A DNA stretch of 64,000 nt from Mannheimia haemolytica (GCA_900638155.1 LR134495.1:868001-932000); one strand, 5' to 3'. Counted from the first letter of the stretch, positions 29,165-38,036 are shown. Notes: a model not told the origin generated them from the sequence alone. Translations and numbers: made by a program.

Positions 29165-30583
29165 TTACCCTACATACTCTTCCAAATTAATCACCTTATC
29201 GCACGATTTTTCAATTAGATAAGGATCGTGGCTGACCAAAATCAGGCTGCAATTTCTCGCTCGGCATTGGTTGATCAGCAATTCAATCGTTTCTTGCTGT
29301 GTGATTGGATCAAGTCGAGAAGTTACTTCATCGGCAAAGAGTAGCACAGGATCGAGCAATAAGGCTCGCAAAATTGCTACTCGTTGTAGCTCGCCGCCGG
29401 AGACATTTTCCGCATTGCGTTGCAAAATTTCCGGGTTGAGCGAAAGTTGTTGCAGTAAACTTGGAATCGGTAGCCGATCTAAACGGTGCTTGTCAATCAC
29501 ATCATCAAGCAAGGTGTTTAGGCTAACATTCGGGGCAAAGGCCTCCGGTGGATCTTGGTAAAGTTTCAGCACTTGGTGTTTTTTATGGCTGTGGCTATGC
29601 CACACAACCTCGCCCGATTTCGGCTTAAGCAAACCACAAAGTACATCGGCAAGCGAGCTTTTGCCAATGCCACTATGCCCGACAATCCCAAGCACTTCGC
29701 CTTTGTATAAGTCAAAGGAAAGGTTGCTAAACAGCGTTTTCTTACCACGAGCGATACTCAAATTTTTGACCGACACAAGCGGTTTTTTTCGGCTTAAATT
29801 TTGCAAATCTTGCAAGGGTTGCCAATGTTTTGGATCAGCTGCAATTAAGGCTTTGGTATAAGCGTGTTGTGGATTGCTTAATAGTGCTTCCGCCTCGCCT
29901 TGTTCCAACAATTCGCCTTTTTTCATTACCAAAATGTAGCCACCAAGCTGTTCGGCAACTTCAATATCGTGGGTAATGGTGAGCAAGCCACCGCCATTTT
30001 GGTAAGCGGATTTTAATAATTCGATTACTTTACCTTTGCTGGTAGGATCGAGCCCTTTGGTCGGCTCATCGGCAAGTAAAATTTGCCCACCGGCAGCGGT
30101 TGCAATCGCAAAAGAGGCACGTTGTGCCATTCCGCCGGAAAGCTGGTGCGGATAGCTTTCGACAGAATGCCCTAAACCAAGTTTGCTGAGATACGACTGG
30201 CTCTCTGCTGTGGCTTTTGGAGTATTGAGACCTGCTACATAGCGGAAACTTTCCCACAACTGTTTACCAATAGTCATAATCGGATCGAGTGAGCGGCGAG
30301 GTTCTTGCGGTAGCATTACCAATGTTTTACCCCACAATGTTTGCAAGCGGTCGGATTCGGTGGAAAGTTTGCCATTTTTCACCGAAATTTCACCGCTTGC
30401 GATTAGGCCTTGGGGTAACGCCCCCATAATCGCTTGAATCAGCAGGCTTTTGCCTGAGCCGGTTTCGCCTAAGATAGTAATATTTTTTCCTACCTCTAAT
30501 TGTAGGCTAATCGGTTCGACCAGCTGTAATCCGTTTTCAGTTTCAACAGATAGGTTTTGGATATCGAGTAATTTCATCTTCAT
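29165..30583 (-). CDS. ABC importer ATP-binding protein, two fused ATPase domains (Opp/Dpp/Nik type)
   Basis: 472 residues. Two complete ABC cassettes in one chain: Walker A GETGSGKS near 40 and GHSGIGKS near 300; signatures LSGGMAQR near 145 and VSGGELQRV near 400; Walker B ILLADEP and LLFADEV. This fused DF-type subunit energises the two permeases encoded upstream. The longer frame to 30619 (M-GGHRTRPYSN) is translated from a palindromic repeat and should be discounted; the ATG at 30583 begins the domain-like sequence KMKLLDIQNLSV. There is no clear ribosome site, perhaps because the repeat displaced it. Confidence 0.85.
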   Translation of the reverse strand: MKMKLLDIQNLSVETENGLQLVEPISLQLEVGKNITILGETGSGKSLLIQAIMGALPQGLIASGEISVKNGKLSTESDRLQTLWGKTLVMLPQEPRRSLDPIMTIGKQLWESFRYVAGLNTPKATAESQSYLSKLGLGHSVESYPHQLSGGMAQRASFAIATAAGGQILLADEPTKGLDPTSKGKVIELLKSAYQNGGGLLTITHDIEVAEQLGGYILVMKKGELLEQGEAEALLSNPQHAYTKALIAADPKHWQPLQDLQNLSRKKPLVSVKNLSIARGKKTLFSNLSFDLYKGEVLGIVGHSGIGKSSLADVLCGLLKPKSGEVVWHSHSHKKHQVLKLYQDPPEAFAPNVSLNTLLDDVIDKHRLDRLPIPSLLQQLSLNPEILQRNAENVSGGELQRVAILRALLLDPVLLFADEVTSRLDPITQQETIELLINQCRARNCSLILVSHDPYLIEKSCDKVINLEEYVG

Positions 30584-30592
30584 TTTATTACT

Positions 30593-30662
30593 GTAGGGGC
30601 GGGTCCTGTGCCCGCCCATAAATATAATAGGAATTTTGGGCAGGCACAGGACCTGCCCCTAC
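30593..30662. repeat. 70-bp GTAGGG…CCCTAC palindrome within the ABC operon
   Basis: Arms 30593-30618 and 30637-30662 pair at 24 of 26 positions around an 18-base A/T loop, the largest palindrome in the window. It fills the gap between the second permease and the ATPase gene, where a strong mRNA hairpin could lower or end transcription. Confidence 0.9.
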
Positions 30663-30665
30663 GCA

Positions 30666-31448
30666 TTATTTAATTTTTCCAGACAATAATTGTAAGCTGA
30701 GTACCATTAAGAAAACGGCAACCACTGGTTGTAAAAATATCAGCGGTGCTTCGTAGTAGTAAGGGAATAGTTCAGTCATCATTAAGCCTAATTCTGCTGT
30801 AGGCGGACGAAGCCCAACGCTGACAAAGCCGAGTGTGGCGAGTGCTAAAATCGCATTGCCGAGTGAGAATGCCGATAAGGTGGCGATCATCGGTAATAAG
30901 CGGGGCAATAAGTGGCGTTTGAAGCTATAAAACCAACCCATTCCCATTAAGCGTGAGGCTTGAATTTCCGAGCTGTTTGCCATTGTTGAGCTGATTGAGC
31001 GGATCACACGGAAAAATTCCACCCACATTACCAAGGAAATCCCTAAATAGAGCGTCCAAAATGAGCCGGGAGAAAGGGCGGCAAAGAGTAACACTAACAG
31101 TAAGCCGGGGAGTGCCATCACTAGATCACAAATAAAACTGAAAATACGGTCAATCCAGCCGCCGAAAAAGCCCGCCATAATGCCGGTAATTAAGCCAGCA
31201 ATTAACGCACAAATCACGCTAAAGAGTGATAAACCAAAGGAAAGGCGAATGGCGGAGGCAAGGCGGGCAAGCATATCCCGCCCAAGATGATCGGTGCCGA
31301 ACCAAGCGATTTCATTTGGATTGGAAAGGATATTAGTTAAATCTTGAAAGCCAATATCCATCGGGTAAAAATAAGGTTGTAAAAAGGCAAATCCCAACAT
31401 TGCGAGGAGAATAGTGCCGCCTAAATATTGTGAAATTGAAATTTTCAT
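30666..31448 (-). CDS. ABC importer permease, DppC/NikC type
   Basis: 260 residues, about six membrane spans. N-terminal membrane segment, then the external segment GTDHLGRDMLARLASAIRLSFGLS (near 50-75), typical of DppC-like permeases; the coupling-helix EAA-type loop is near 165-190 (SSEIQASRLMGMGWFYSFKRHLLP). It pairs with the permease encoded just upstream (9-base gap). AGGA precedes the ATG. It is slightly shorter than typical DppC (about 280-300). Confidence 0.88.
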   Translation of the reverse strand: MKISISQYLGGTILLAMLGFAFLQPYFYPMDIGFQDLTNILSNPNEIAWFGTDHLGRDMLARLASAIRLSFGLSLFSVICALIAGLITGIMAGFFGGWIDRIFSFICDLVMALPGLLLVLLFAALSPGSFWTLYLGISLVMWVEFFRVIRSISSTMANSSEIQASRLMGMGWFYSFKRHLLPRLLPMIATLSAFSLGNAILALATLGFVSVGLRPPTAELGLMMTELFPYYYEAPLIFLQPVVAVFLMVLSLQLLSGKIK

Positions 31449-31457
31449 CTTGATGTC

Positions 31458-32390
31458 CTATCGCTTAATTCGTGGGTCAATCCAAGCACTTAATAGATCG
31501 GCAATGGTGTTTAATACAACGAACAATCCGCCCATCACGAGCGTTGTGCCTTGAATCATCGGTACATCACGGGCAATGATGGCGTGAACCAGTGCGTGTC
31601 CGCTGCCGGGCCAAGCAAATAGGCTTTCGACCACCACAACGCCTTCAATTAAATAAACTAATTGCACGGCGTGGTAGGCAATGACCGGCACGGCAATATT
31701 CGGCAAACCGTGACGTAAAAAGGTATGCCAACGGCTTAAGCCTTTTAATTGTGAAAATTGGTAAAATTCTGAGCCTTTTACCTGAACCATTGCAGAACGG
31801 GTGACTCGTACCGAAACCGCACTCAAGCCAATCGCAAGCGTTAAGGCAGGCAAGATAAAATGTTGCCAACTGCCGTATCCGCCGGCAGGTAGCCATTTTA
31901 GTTGAGCGGAAAACAGCGTAATCAAGCCAATCGCAATAATAAATGCCGGCACGGAACGAAACAGGGTACTAAATACCAGTGTCAAGCGGTCAAAAAAGCC
32001 GTTTGGTTTACGAGCAGCTAACAAACCAAGCGGAGGTCCGATCAAAATTGCTAAAATAAGGGCGACAATCGCAAGACTTAAGGTATGCCCGAATTGGTGC
32101 TGAATTTCAGCCCAGACCTGATCGCCTGTTACCAACGATTTACCTAAATTAAACTGTAGTAAATCGCCTAGCCAGCTGAAATAGCTTTGCCACCAAGGCT
32201 GATCTAAGGCAAGCTCGGCACGCACGGCTTCGGCTGCCATACTATCGGTTTGGTCGTAACCATAACGGCTGGCGGCAATCCGATATGCCATATCACCTGA
32301 AAGTTGGCGGGTTAGAATAAATGTGAGTGTGCCAACCGACCAAATCACCAGCAGAATTTGGATAAGACGGCGGAAGAGAATTTTGTGCAT
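31458..32390 (-). CDS. ABC importer permease, DppB/NikB type
   Basis: 310 residues. Begins with a membrane segment (RRLIQILLVIWSVGTLTFILTR), followed by a periplasmic stretch ending …LDQPWWQSYFSWLGDLLQFNLGKSL, as in DppB-type permeases. EAA-type loop near residue 205-230 (VKGSEFYQFSQLKGLSRWHTFLRHGLPN). It is separated from the binding-protein gene by 230 bases holding a dispersed element, and from the second permease by 9 bases. Confidence 0.88.
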   Translation of the reverse strand: MHKILFRRLIQILLVIWSVGTLTFILTRQLSGDMAYRIAASRYGYDQTDSMAAEAVRAELALDQPWWQSYFSWLGDLLQFNLGKSLVTGDQVWAEIQHQFGHTLSLAIVALILAILIGPPLGLLAARKPNGFFDRLTLVFSTLFRSVPAFIIAIGLITLFSAQLKWLPAGGYGSWQHFILPALTLAIGLSAVSVRVTRSAMVQVKGSEFYQFSQLKGLSRWHTFLRHGLPNIAVPVIAYHAVQLVYLIEGVVVVESLFAWPGSGHALVHAIIARDVPMIQGTTLVMGGLFVVLNTIADLLSAWIDPRIKR

Positions 32391-32431
32391 GTGTTATTTC
32401 ATTTATTAAAAAGATGATTTTATACGTTCTG

Positions 32432-32595
32432 ATCTCCCTCTTTAGCAAAGAGGGGAAGGGGAGATTTGGCAGAAGAACTAAGCGGAGAAAATAGGTGGAA
32501 AATGAGAAACAACGATAATTCTGTCACTATTTATTCACCTAAGATCGCAAATTACTACTGAAAATCTTACCCTCCCTTTTCTAAAGCGAGGAGAT
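32432..32595. repeat. Dispersed palindromic element, CCCTCTTTAGCAAAGAGGG type, copy 2
   Basis: Left end ATCTCCCTCTTTAGCAAAG…GGGGAGATTTGGCAG; right end …CCTCCCTTTTCTAAAGCGAGGAGAT, an imperfect inverted copy. It has a MITE-like layout of ~160 bp with no coding potential. It lies between the binding-protein and permease genes of one operon. Confidence 0.65.
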
Positions 32596-32620
32596 AGAGC
32601 AGCATATATTTTGAATTAAA

Positions 32621-34195
32621 CTACTTACTTAATAACTCCAAAAAGAAGCGTCTTTCAAATGGATCTAGCGTCACATTTTTCACTTCTTTATGTGCCACCA
32701 CATTTTGTTGGTAATAAACCACCGGAATGATTGGCAACTCATTGTAAATAATTTTGCTAACAGTTTGCTTTAATGCTTTCGCTTTTTGCGGGGCACGCTC
32801 GGTTTCGAGTGATTTGACGGCATTATCCACCTCAGTATTTTGCCAATTCATTACCCCCCAATCACTGCCACCATTGGCGAAGTCGGAGGCAATTACGCCA
32901 TATGGATCTAAGGTTTTGCCATAATTTAATGCATAAAGAGCCATTTCTAAGCTGCCATCTTGATGCCCAGCCGGAATTTCGCTGAAATTCCCTACCGAAA
33001 CATTCACTTCTACGCCAATTTGTTTCCATTGAGCTTGTAAGATAGTGGCGATCACCGGTAATTCAGGACGATCTGAGAAGGTTCGCATCGTAAAGCTAAA
33101 TGGCTTGCCGTCTTTGGTTAAGCGGCCTTGTTCATCAAAGGTATAGCCGGAAGCGGTCAGATTTTGTTTAATTTTTGCAATATCGACCGCTTGTTCTACG
33201 GTATCAACACGCCAGTCGGCAAAGGCTTTCGGTAAAATTTGATCGGCAGCGCCGTTCTCAATTTTTAAGACCTGCTCAGCAATCGCCTTGCGATTAATCG
33301 CTTGCGATAAGGCTTGACGAATCGCTAAGTCGTTAAAAAACGGCTTTGCCACGTCCATTTTTAATTGAATAGTGCGGGCAATCGATCCGCTGGTTAATTG
33401 CAGGTTAGGATCGGCTTTCAGTCTTGCCACGCTGGCGGTATCTAAATTAAATACCAGTGATGACGGCTCGCTTTGTGCCATTAACATGCGGGTTTCACTG
33501 CGGCTGCTGGCTAAATAATTGGCTTGCTGAACTTGCGGTTTTTTGCCCCAATAGCCCTCAAACTGTGCAGCTTCCAATTTCTGCGGAGCTTCAATTTTTG
33601 TGGGTTTAAACGCACCTGTACCGATGATTTGGGTCACTTCGCCTTTTTCATTATAGCTTTCCGGTGCCAAAATTAAGGCGGTGTAGTGGGTTAAAAAGGA
33701 AGGAAACGGCACGAAAGCTTTAGTTAGCTCAATTTCTACTTTGTTATCTACCGCTCGAATTTCCTTGATAAAGGCTTTTGCTAACACACCCGGTTTGCTT
33801 TTTGCGATATTCAAACTATTTACCACCGCTTGTGCAGTAAGTGGTTGATTGTTATGGAATTTCACCCCATCACGCAAGGTAAAACGCCAGATTGTTCCCT
33901 CTTCGTTACTGCTCCAGTCAGTGGCTAATGCCGGAATTAAATTCCCGTTAAGATCGGCTTCGACCAAGGTTTCTGCTAAGTTCATACGCTGGAAAATCAC
34001 GCCTGATTGGTTCGGGTCAAGGCTATTGATTTCCCACGGAGCAACCACGGTTGCAAGCGGTAATATTTCCGCATTTTTTTGCGATTGAGTATTCTCTACT
34101 TGCGGTTTTTCTGCGGTTGCTTGAGTGCTGTTTTTATCATCGCAAGCAGAAACACAGAACGCTGCGACAGTTAATGGAATCAACCATTTTTTCAT
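32621..34195 (-). CDS. ABC importer substrate-binding lipoprotein (SBP family 5)
   Basis: 524 residues. Lipoprotein signal (KKWLIPLTVAAFCVSAC, Cys ~18) and a Ser/Thr/Gln-rich linker, then the family-5 binding fold: VAPWEINSLDPNQSG near 50, WRFTLRDGVKFHNNQPLTAQAVVNSL near 105-130, and …RQALSQAINRKAIAEQVL near 295. Family 5 covers peptides, nickel chelates and metallophores; ligand residues cannot be read by eye, so the substrate is open. GGAGAAAATAAA precedes the ATG. It is the first gene of the importer operon. Its tail is followed by a MITE-like element, which may help give more binding protein than permease. Confidence 0.88.
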   Translation of the reverse strand: MKKWLIPLTVAAFCVSACDDKNSTQATAEKPQVENTQSQKNAEILPLATVVAPWEINSLDPNQSGVIFQRMNLAETLVEADLNGNLIPALATDWSSNEEGTIWRFTLRDGVKFHNNQPLTAQAVVNSLNIAKSKPGVLAKAFIKEIRAVDNKVEIELTKAFVPFPSFLTHYTALILAPESYNEKGEVTQIIGTGAFKPTKIEAPQKLEAAQFEGYWGKKPQVQQANYLASSRSETRMLMAQSEPSSLVFNLDTASVARLKADPNLQLTSGSIARTIQLKMDVAKPFFNDLAIRQALSQAINRKAIAEQVLKIENGAADQILPKAFADWRVDTVEQAVDIAKIKQNLTASGYTFDEQGRLTKDGKPFSFTMRTFSDRPELPVIATILQAQWKQIGVEVNVSVGNFSEIPAGHQDGSLEMALYALNYGKTLDPYGVIASDFANGGSDWGVMNWQNTEVDNAVKSLETERAPQKAKALKQTVSKIIYNELPIIPVVYYQQNVVAHKEVKNVTLDPFERRFFLELLSK

Positions 34196-34374
34196 TTTAT
34201 TTTCTCCATAAAAAAATCAGGGCTATGAATATTGGCGAACTTTAGCATATTTCCATAAAAAAAGTAGAGTTTTTTAGTGAAGTATTTTTAAATGGTGGTT
34301 TAATCGGCAAATAGTGAGATAAATTACATTCGTTACAGATTGTTTTTGGGTTGTTTTCTCTATGGGTAAGGCGT

Positions 34375-34390
34375 AAACTGTAAACAGTTT
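34375..34390. promoter_or_regulatory. Dyad AAACTGT-AA-ACAGTTT upstream of the CsgG-like gene
   Basis: 7-2-7 perfect inverted repeat 33 bases before the start codon. It may be an operator. It is too short for a LexA box (CTGT-N8-ACAG is required; here only two bases separate the halves). Confidence 0.4.
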
Positions 34391-34422
34391 TACTTAAATT
34401 ATTATTATCAATGAGGTCTTCT

Positions 34423-35091
34423 ATGAAAAAAATTATCACATTGTGTATTTGTATCGCTGGTTTAGCTGGCTGTGCTTCTGAAAATTCTCGTGTTATTGCT
34501 CCTACTGAGACAAATGCAGCTCAAACTGCATCTTCTTATCAAGGCATTAAATCACCGATATCTGTAGGTAAATTTGATAATACATCAAGTTTCCAAAATG
34601 GAATTTTCTCTGATGGGGAAGATCAACTAGCAAGCCAATCGAAAACAATTTTAGTCTCTCATTTGCAACAAACGGGGCGTTTTTCGGTATTAGATCGTAC
34701 TAATATGAGTGAGATCGCTACTGAGTCAAAAATTAAAGGGAAAAAACAGAATTTAAAAGGAGCTACTTATGTGATTACCGGTAATATAACAGAATTCGGA
34801 CGTAAAACTGTCGGTGATCATCAATTATTCGGTATTTTAGGAAGAGGAAAAGAACAAGTTGCTTATGCGAAAGTGATGCTAAATGTAGTTAATGTAAGTA
34901 CTTCAGAAGTTGTTTTTTCTGCTCAAGGTGCTGGAGAATACAATTTATCTAATAGAGAAGTATTAGGATTTGGCGGTACTGCAGGCTATGATTCAACATT
35001 AAATGGCAAAGTGTTAGATTTAGCTATTCGTGAAGCAGTTAATAATTTAGTTAATGGAATTGAGTCAGGTCGCTGGACACCTTCAAAATAG
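34423..35091 (+). CDS. CsgG/HfaB-family lipoprotein
   Basis: 222 residues. Lipoprotein signal (KKIITLCICIAGLAGC, Cys ~17). The body resembles CsgG-like domains: VGKFDNTSSF near 52, LVSHLQQTGRFSVLDRTNMSEIATE near 80-105, ATYVITGNITEFGRK near 120, and DLAIREAVNNLVNGI near the end. True CsgG forms an outer-membrane pore for curli; this protein is shorter and lacks clear pore strands, so pore formation is not implied. The first four codons of the longer frame (34411) form the ribosome site (ATGAGG), so the start is 34423. First of three tightly spaced lipoprotein genes. Confidence 0.82.
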   Translation: MKKIITLCICIAGLAGCASENSRVIAPTETNAAQTASSYQGIKSPISVGKFDNTSSFQNGIFSDGEDQLASQSKTILVSHLQQTGRFSVLDRTNMSEIATESKIKGKKQNLKGATYVITGNITEFGRKTVGDHQLFGILGRGKEQVAYAKVMLNVVNVSTSEVVFSAQGAGEYNLSNREVLGFGGTAGYDSTLNGKVLDLAIREAVNNLVNGIESGRWTPSK

Positions 35092-35100
35092 AGAGGTTCT

Positions 35101-35448
35101 ATGAAAATCATTAAATTAATTGGTATCGCTACAGGCGTTTTATTACTTGCAGCCTGTGCAGGTCAACAAAAGAATACGGATTTATACCATTGGGGCAATT
35201 ATTCTGATGTGGTATATAGCCACTATAATGAACCGGGTGATTTTGCTAAACAGGAGCAATCTTTAAATCAAATTATTTCACAAGCAAAAGAGCTAAATAA
35301 GCCAGTGGCTCCAGGAGTATACGGGCATTTAGGTTTGGCCTTATTAAAGCAAGGTAAATCTGGCGAGGCAAAAGCTGCATTTCAGCAGGAGCAATCGCTT
35401 TATCCTGAAAGTACTCAATTTATCCAATTTTTACAGCGTAAAAAATAA
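35101..35448 (+). CDS. DUF4810 lipoprotein
   Basis: 115 residues. Lipoprotein signal (KIIKLIGIATGVLLLAAC). The body begins with a WGNYSDVVYSHYNEPGD segment, typical of DUF4810, and the C-terminal half looks like one helical repeat (GVYGHLGLALLKQGKSGEAKAAFQQEQSLYPES), resembling a TPR unit. It starts 9 bases after the CsgG-like gene with GAGAGG as ribosome site and is followed 11 bases later by the DUF799 gene. This fixed trio is known from Neisseria and many Proteobacteria. No function is established. Confidence 0.85.
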   Translation: MKIIKLIGIATGVLLLAACAGQQKNTDLYHWGNYSDVVYSHYNEPGDFAKQEQSLNQIISQAKELNKPVAPGVYGHLGLALLKQGKSGEAKAAFQQEQSLYPESTQFIQFLQRKK

Positions 35449-35459
35449 GGGAAAGAATG

Positions 35460-36116
35460 ATGAAAAAATTATTAGTTGCTCTAACCGGTATGATTTTACT
35501 TGCTGGTTGTGCGGGCAAAAAAGTACCAGAGTATGATTATACAGCGTTGAAAGAGAGTAAACCTAAATCTATTTTAGTGGTTATGCCTGTGAATAATTCT
35601 GTTGATGCAAAAGCAGATACTAGTGTGCTTGCTCGAGCTTCTTATCAATTAGCAGAAAAAGGGTATTATGTTTATCCTGTTGCTTTAGTTGATGAAACTT
35701 TTAAACAGAATGGTTTAATAGATGGTGCGGCTATCCGCAGTGCAAGTACTAAAAAGATTTACGATATTTTTGGAGCTGATAGTATCCTTTACTTGAATGT
35801 GAATGAATATGGCACAAGCTATCAGGTCTTCGATAGTGTCACGAAAGTTTCTCTTGAAGGAAAATTAGTCGATTTGAAAACAGGGAAAACCTTATGGGAA
35901 GGGACCGGGTCACATAGCAAAGGTTCAACTAACAGTAATGATGGTGCTTTAGTTGCTTTAGTTAAAGCAGTTGTAAACCAAGTGATTGATACTTCGAAAG
36001 ATAAAGGTTATGAAGTGTCTGCATTCGCAATGAGTAACTTAGTCCATTTAGGTAAAAATGGTGGGTTATTGGTTGGTCCACGTCATCCAAGTTATAATCT
36101 AAGTGATAAGAAGTAA
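35460..36116 (+). CDS. DUF799 (GNA1162-like) lipoprotein
   Basis: 218 residues. Lipoprotein signal (KKLLVALTGMILLAGC). DUF799 features: DYTALKESKPKSILVVMPVNNSVD near 25-48, LAEKGYYVYPVALVDETFKQNGL near 65-88, and DSILYLNVNEYGTSY near 115. The meningococcal homologue GNA1162 is a surface-candidate lipoprotein with a fold like TolB's N-terminal domain. ATG at 35460 is favoured over 35457 because AAGGGA lies at better spacing. Third gene of the trio; a 13-bp hairpin follows. Confidence 0.83.
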   Translation: MKKLLVALTGMILLAGCAGKKVPEYDYTALKESKPKSILVVMPVNNSVDAKADTSVLARASYQLAEKGYYVYPVALVDETFKQNGLIDGAAIRSASTKKIYDIFGADSILYLNVNEYGTSYQVFDSVTKVSLEGKLVDLKTGKTLWEGTGSHSKGSTNSNDGALVALVKAVVNQVIDTSKDKGYEVSAFAMSNLVHLGKNGGLLVGPRHPSYNLSDKK

Positions 36117-36150
36117 GATAAATTTTATACTTCTTATTTGAAAAGATAAT

Positions 36151-36186
36151 GGTCAATTTTCTGCAAAATTTTACAGAAAATTGACC
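36151..36186. terminator. Hairpin terminating the lipoprotein trio
   Basis: 13-bp perfect stem GGTCAATTTTCTG (36151-36163) / CAGAAAATTGACC (36174-36186); its 3' side is an inverted uptake signal (ACCGCTTGT). There is no long T-run, so strength is uncertain. Confidence 0.6.
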
Positions 36187-36201
36187 GCTTGTGCTTTATT
36201 T

Positions 36202-36229
36202 GTAGGGGCGAAAGATTTTTTGCCCCTAC
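36202..36229. repeat. GTAGGG…CCCTAC palindrome, 28-bp copy, acting as prfC terminator
   Basis: GTAGGGGC (36202-36209) / GCCCCTAC (36222-36229) just past the prfC stop codon. On the minus strand the stem encloses AAAAAATCTTTC and is followed by AAATAAAG, not a T-run, so termination is only inferred from position. Confidence 0.7.
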
Positions 36230-36235
36230 TGGTTT

Positions 36236-37816
36236 TTAGTGCTCTCTCGTTTTAAAGAACTGTACGTCAGGGTAACGCTCTTGAGCGAGGTTTAAGTTCA
36301 CCATTGTTGGGGCGATGTAGGTAAGATTATCACCGCCATCTAGGGCAAGGTTTGCTTCGTTTTTGCGTTTGAACTCTTCAAATTTTTTGGCATCTTTGCC
36401 TTCGACCCAGCGGGCTGTGGCAACGTTTACGGTTTCATAAATTGCCTCTACACCGTATTCGGTTTTCAGCCGTGAAACCACCACGTCAAACTGTAATACC
36501 CCAACTGCACCTACGATTAAATCGTTATTGATTAACGGGCGGAACACTTGCACTGCCCCTTCTTCGGAAAGCTGTACCAAGCCTTTGAGTAGCTGTTTCT
36601 GTTTGAGCGGATCACGCAGGCGGATTCGGCGGAACAGCTCAGGGGCGAAGTTCGGAATACCGGTGAATTTGAAATTCTCGCCTTGGGTGAAGGTATCGCC
36701 AATTTGGATCGTGCCGTGATTGTGCAAGCCGATAATATCGCCGGCGTAGGCTTCTTCGGCGTGTGAACGGTCGCCTGCCATAAAGGTTAAGGCATCAGAA
36801 ATCACTACATCTTTGCCGATCCGGACGTGTTTAAGCTTCATTCCTTTCTCATATTTACCTGAAACGACACGCATAAAAGCAACCCGATCTCGGTGTTTCG
36901 GATCCATATTCGCTTGAATTTTAAATACGAAACCGCTGAATTTTTCCTCGTTTGGTGAGACTTCACGTTCGTCCGATTGGCGGGCTTGTGGTGCCGGCGC
37001 CCATTCGGTTAAACCATCAAGGAAATGATTAACCCCGAAGTTACCCAGTGCAGTACCAAAGAAAACCGGTGTTAGTTCGCCTTTGATAAATTCGGCATGA
37101 TCGAACTCGTGCGAAGCACCTTGCACTAATTCCAATTCATCACGCAACTGCTGGGCTAAATCATCGCCAACGGCTTGATCCAGTTCCGGATTATTTAAGC
37201 CTTTAACCACTCGTACTTCTTGAATGGTATGACCTTGTCCGGTTTGGTATAAGTAGGTTTCGTCCTTGTAAAGGTGATATACCCCTTTAAACAATTTTCC
37301 GCAACCAATCGGCCAAGTGATCGGCGCACATTTGATTTTCAGCACGCTTTCCACTTCATCTAACAGCTCCATCGGGTCACGAATATCACGGTCGAGCTTG
37401 TTCATAAAGGTCAGGATTGGCGTATCACGCAAGCGGGTCACTTCCATTAATTTAATGGTGCGTTCCTCAACCCCTTTTGCCGAGTCGATAACCATTAAGC
37501 AGCTATCTACTGCGGTTAAAGTACGATAAGTATCTTCCGAGAAGTCTTCGTGCCCCGGTGTGTCGAGCAGGTTTACTAAGCAATCATTGTACGGGAACTG
37601 CATCACGGAGGTGGTAATCGAAATTCCACGTTGTTTTTCCATCTCCATCCAGTCGGATTTAGCGTGTTGTGCCGAGCCTTTGCCTTTTACCGAGCCGGCA
37701 GTTTGGATTGCATTTCCGTAGAGCAATACTTTTTCGGTAATGGTGGTTTTACCCGCATCGGGGTGGGAAATAATCGCAAAGGTGCGACGTTTATTGACTT
37801 CTTGTGGATATGACAT
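36236..37816 (-). CDS. prfC: Peptide chain release factor 3
   Basis: 526 residues, the usual length. GTPase motifs: G1 SHPDAGKTT near 19, G3 DTPGHEDF near 88, G4 NKLD near 142; domain II and the RF3-specific C-terminal domain follow. RF3 is the GTPase that removes RF1 and RF2 from the ribosome after termination. I start at the ATG at 37816 ([15 protein letters not shown]); the frame opens four codons earlier at a TTG. A terminator-like hairpin sits in the leader at 37842-37856. Confidence 0.96.
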   Translation of the reverse strand: MSYPQEVNKRRTFAIISHPDAGKTTITEKVLLYGNAIQTAGSVKGKGSAQHAKSDWMEMEKQRGISITTSVMQFPYNDCLVNLLDTPGHEDFSEDTYRTLTAVDSCLMVIDSAKGVEERTIKLMEVTRLRDTPILTFMNKLDRDIRDPMELLDEVESVLKIKCAPITWPIGCGKLFKGVYHLYKDETYLYQTGQGHTIQEVRVVKGLNNPELDQAVGDDLAQQLRDELELVQGASHEFDHAEFIKGELTPVFFGTALGNFGVNHFLDGLTEWAPAPQARQSDEREVSPNEEKFSGFVFKIQANMDPKHRDRVAFMRVVSGKYEKGMKLKHVRIGKDVVISDALTFMAGDRSHAEEAYAGDIIGLHNHGTIQIGDTFTQGENFKFTGIPNFAPELFRRIRLRDPLKQKQLLKGLVQLSEEGAVQVFRPLINNDLIVGAVGVLQFDVVVSRLKTEYGVEAIYETVNVATARWVEGKDAKKFEEFKRKNEANLALDGGDNLTYIAPTMVNLNLAQERYPDVQFFKTREH

Positions 37817-37831
37817 TTTCTCAACCAATTA

Positions 37832-37859
37832 AAATAAAAAGGGCGGAAAGTCCGCCAAA
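37832..37859 (-). terminator. Terminator-like hairpin in the prfC leader
   Basis: On the minus strand GGCGGA-CTT-TCCGCC (37856-37842) followed by CTTTTTATTTT, ending about 15 bases before the prfC start codon. It could attenuate prfC or be a leftover terminator. Confidence 0.5.
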
Positions 37860-37897
37860 AAATTTAGCGTTATTTTCGCTGATTTGAGGCGAGAGGG

Positions 37898-37971
37898 CAA
37901 GCGGTTAAATTTGGCGGAAATTTTGCAAAATCGGCTAGATTTGCAAAAATTTTGTAAAAATCGACCGCTTG
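37898..37971. repeat. Inverted uptake-signal pair between prfC and pbpG
   Basis: CAAGCGGT (37898-37905) and ACCGCTTG (37964-37971), with TTTTGCAAAA and TTTGCAAAAATTTTG between. It occupies the divergent promoter region. Confidence 0.75.
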
Positions 37972-37973
37972 CT

Positions 37974-38002
37974 TTGGCACAATCTTGGAAACAGGGTAGA
38001 AT
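37974..38002 (+). promoter_or_regulatory. Predicted pbpG promoter
   Basis: TTGGCA (37974-37979), 17-base spacer, TAGAAT (37997-38002); each 5/6 to consensus. It begins 2 bases after the uptake-signal dyad and 63 bases before the start codon. Confidence 0.65.
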
Positions 38003-38036
38003 AACCAACTTTGACTTTATTATCGATGAATCTATT

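Noticed and set aside
34375-34390. LexA box
   Set aside because: AAACTGTAAACAGTTT has CTGT and ACAG separated by two bases, whereas LexA needs eight.
37884-38036. N-terminal extension of pbpG
   Set aside because: It reads through an uptake-signal dyad and the predicted promoter; the lipoprotein signal begins at 38037.
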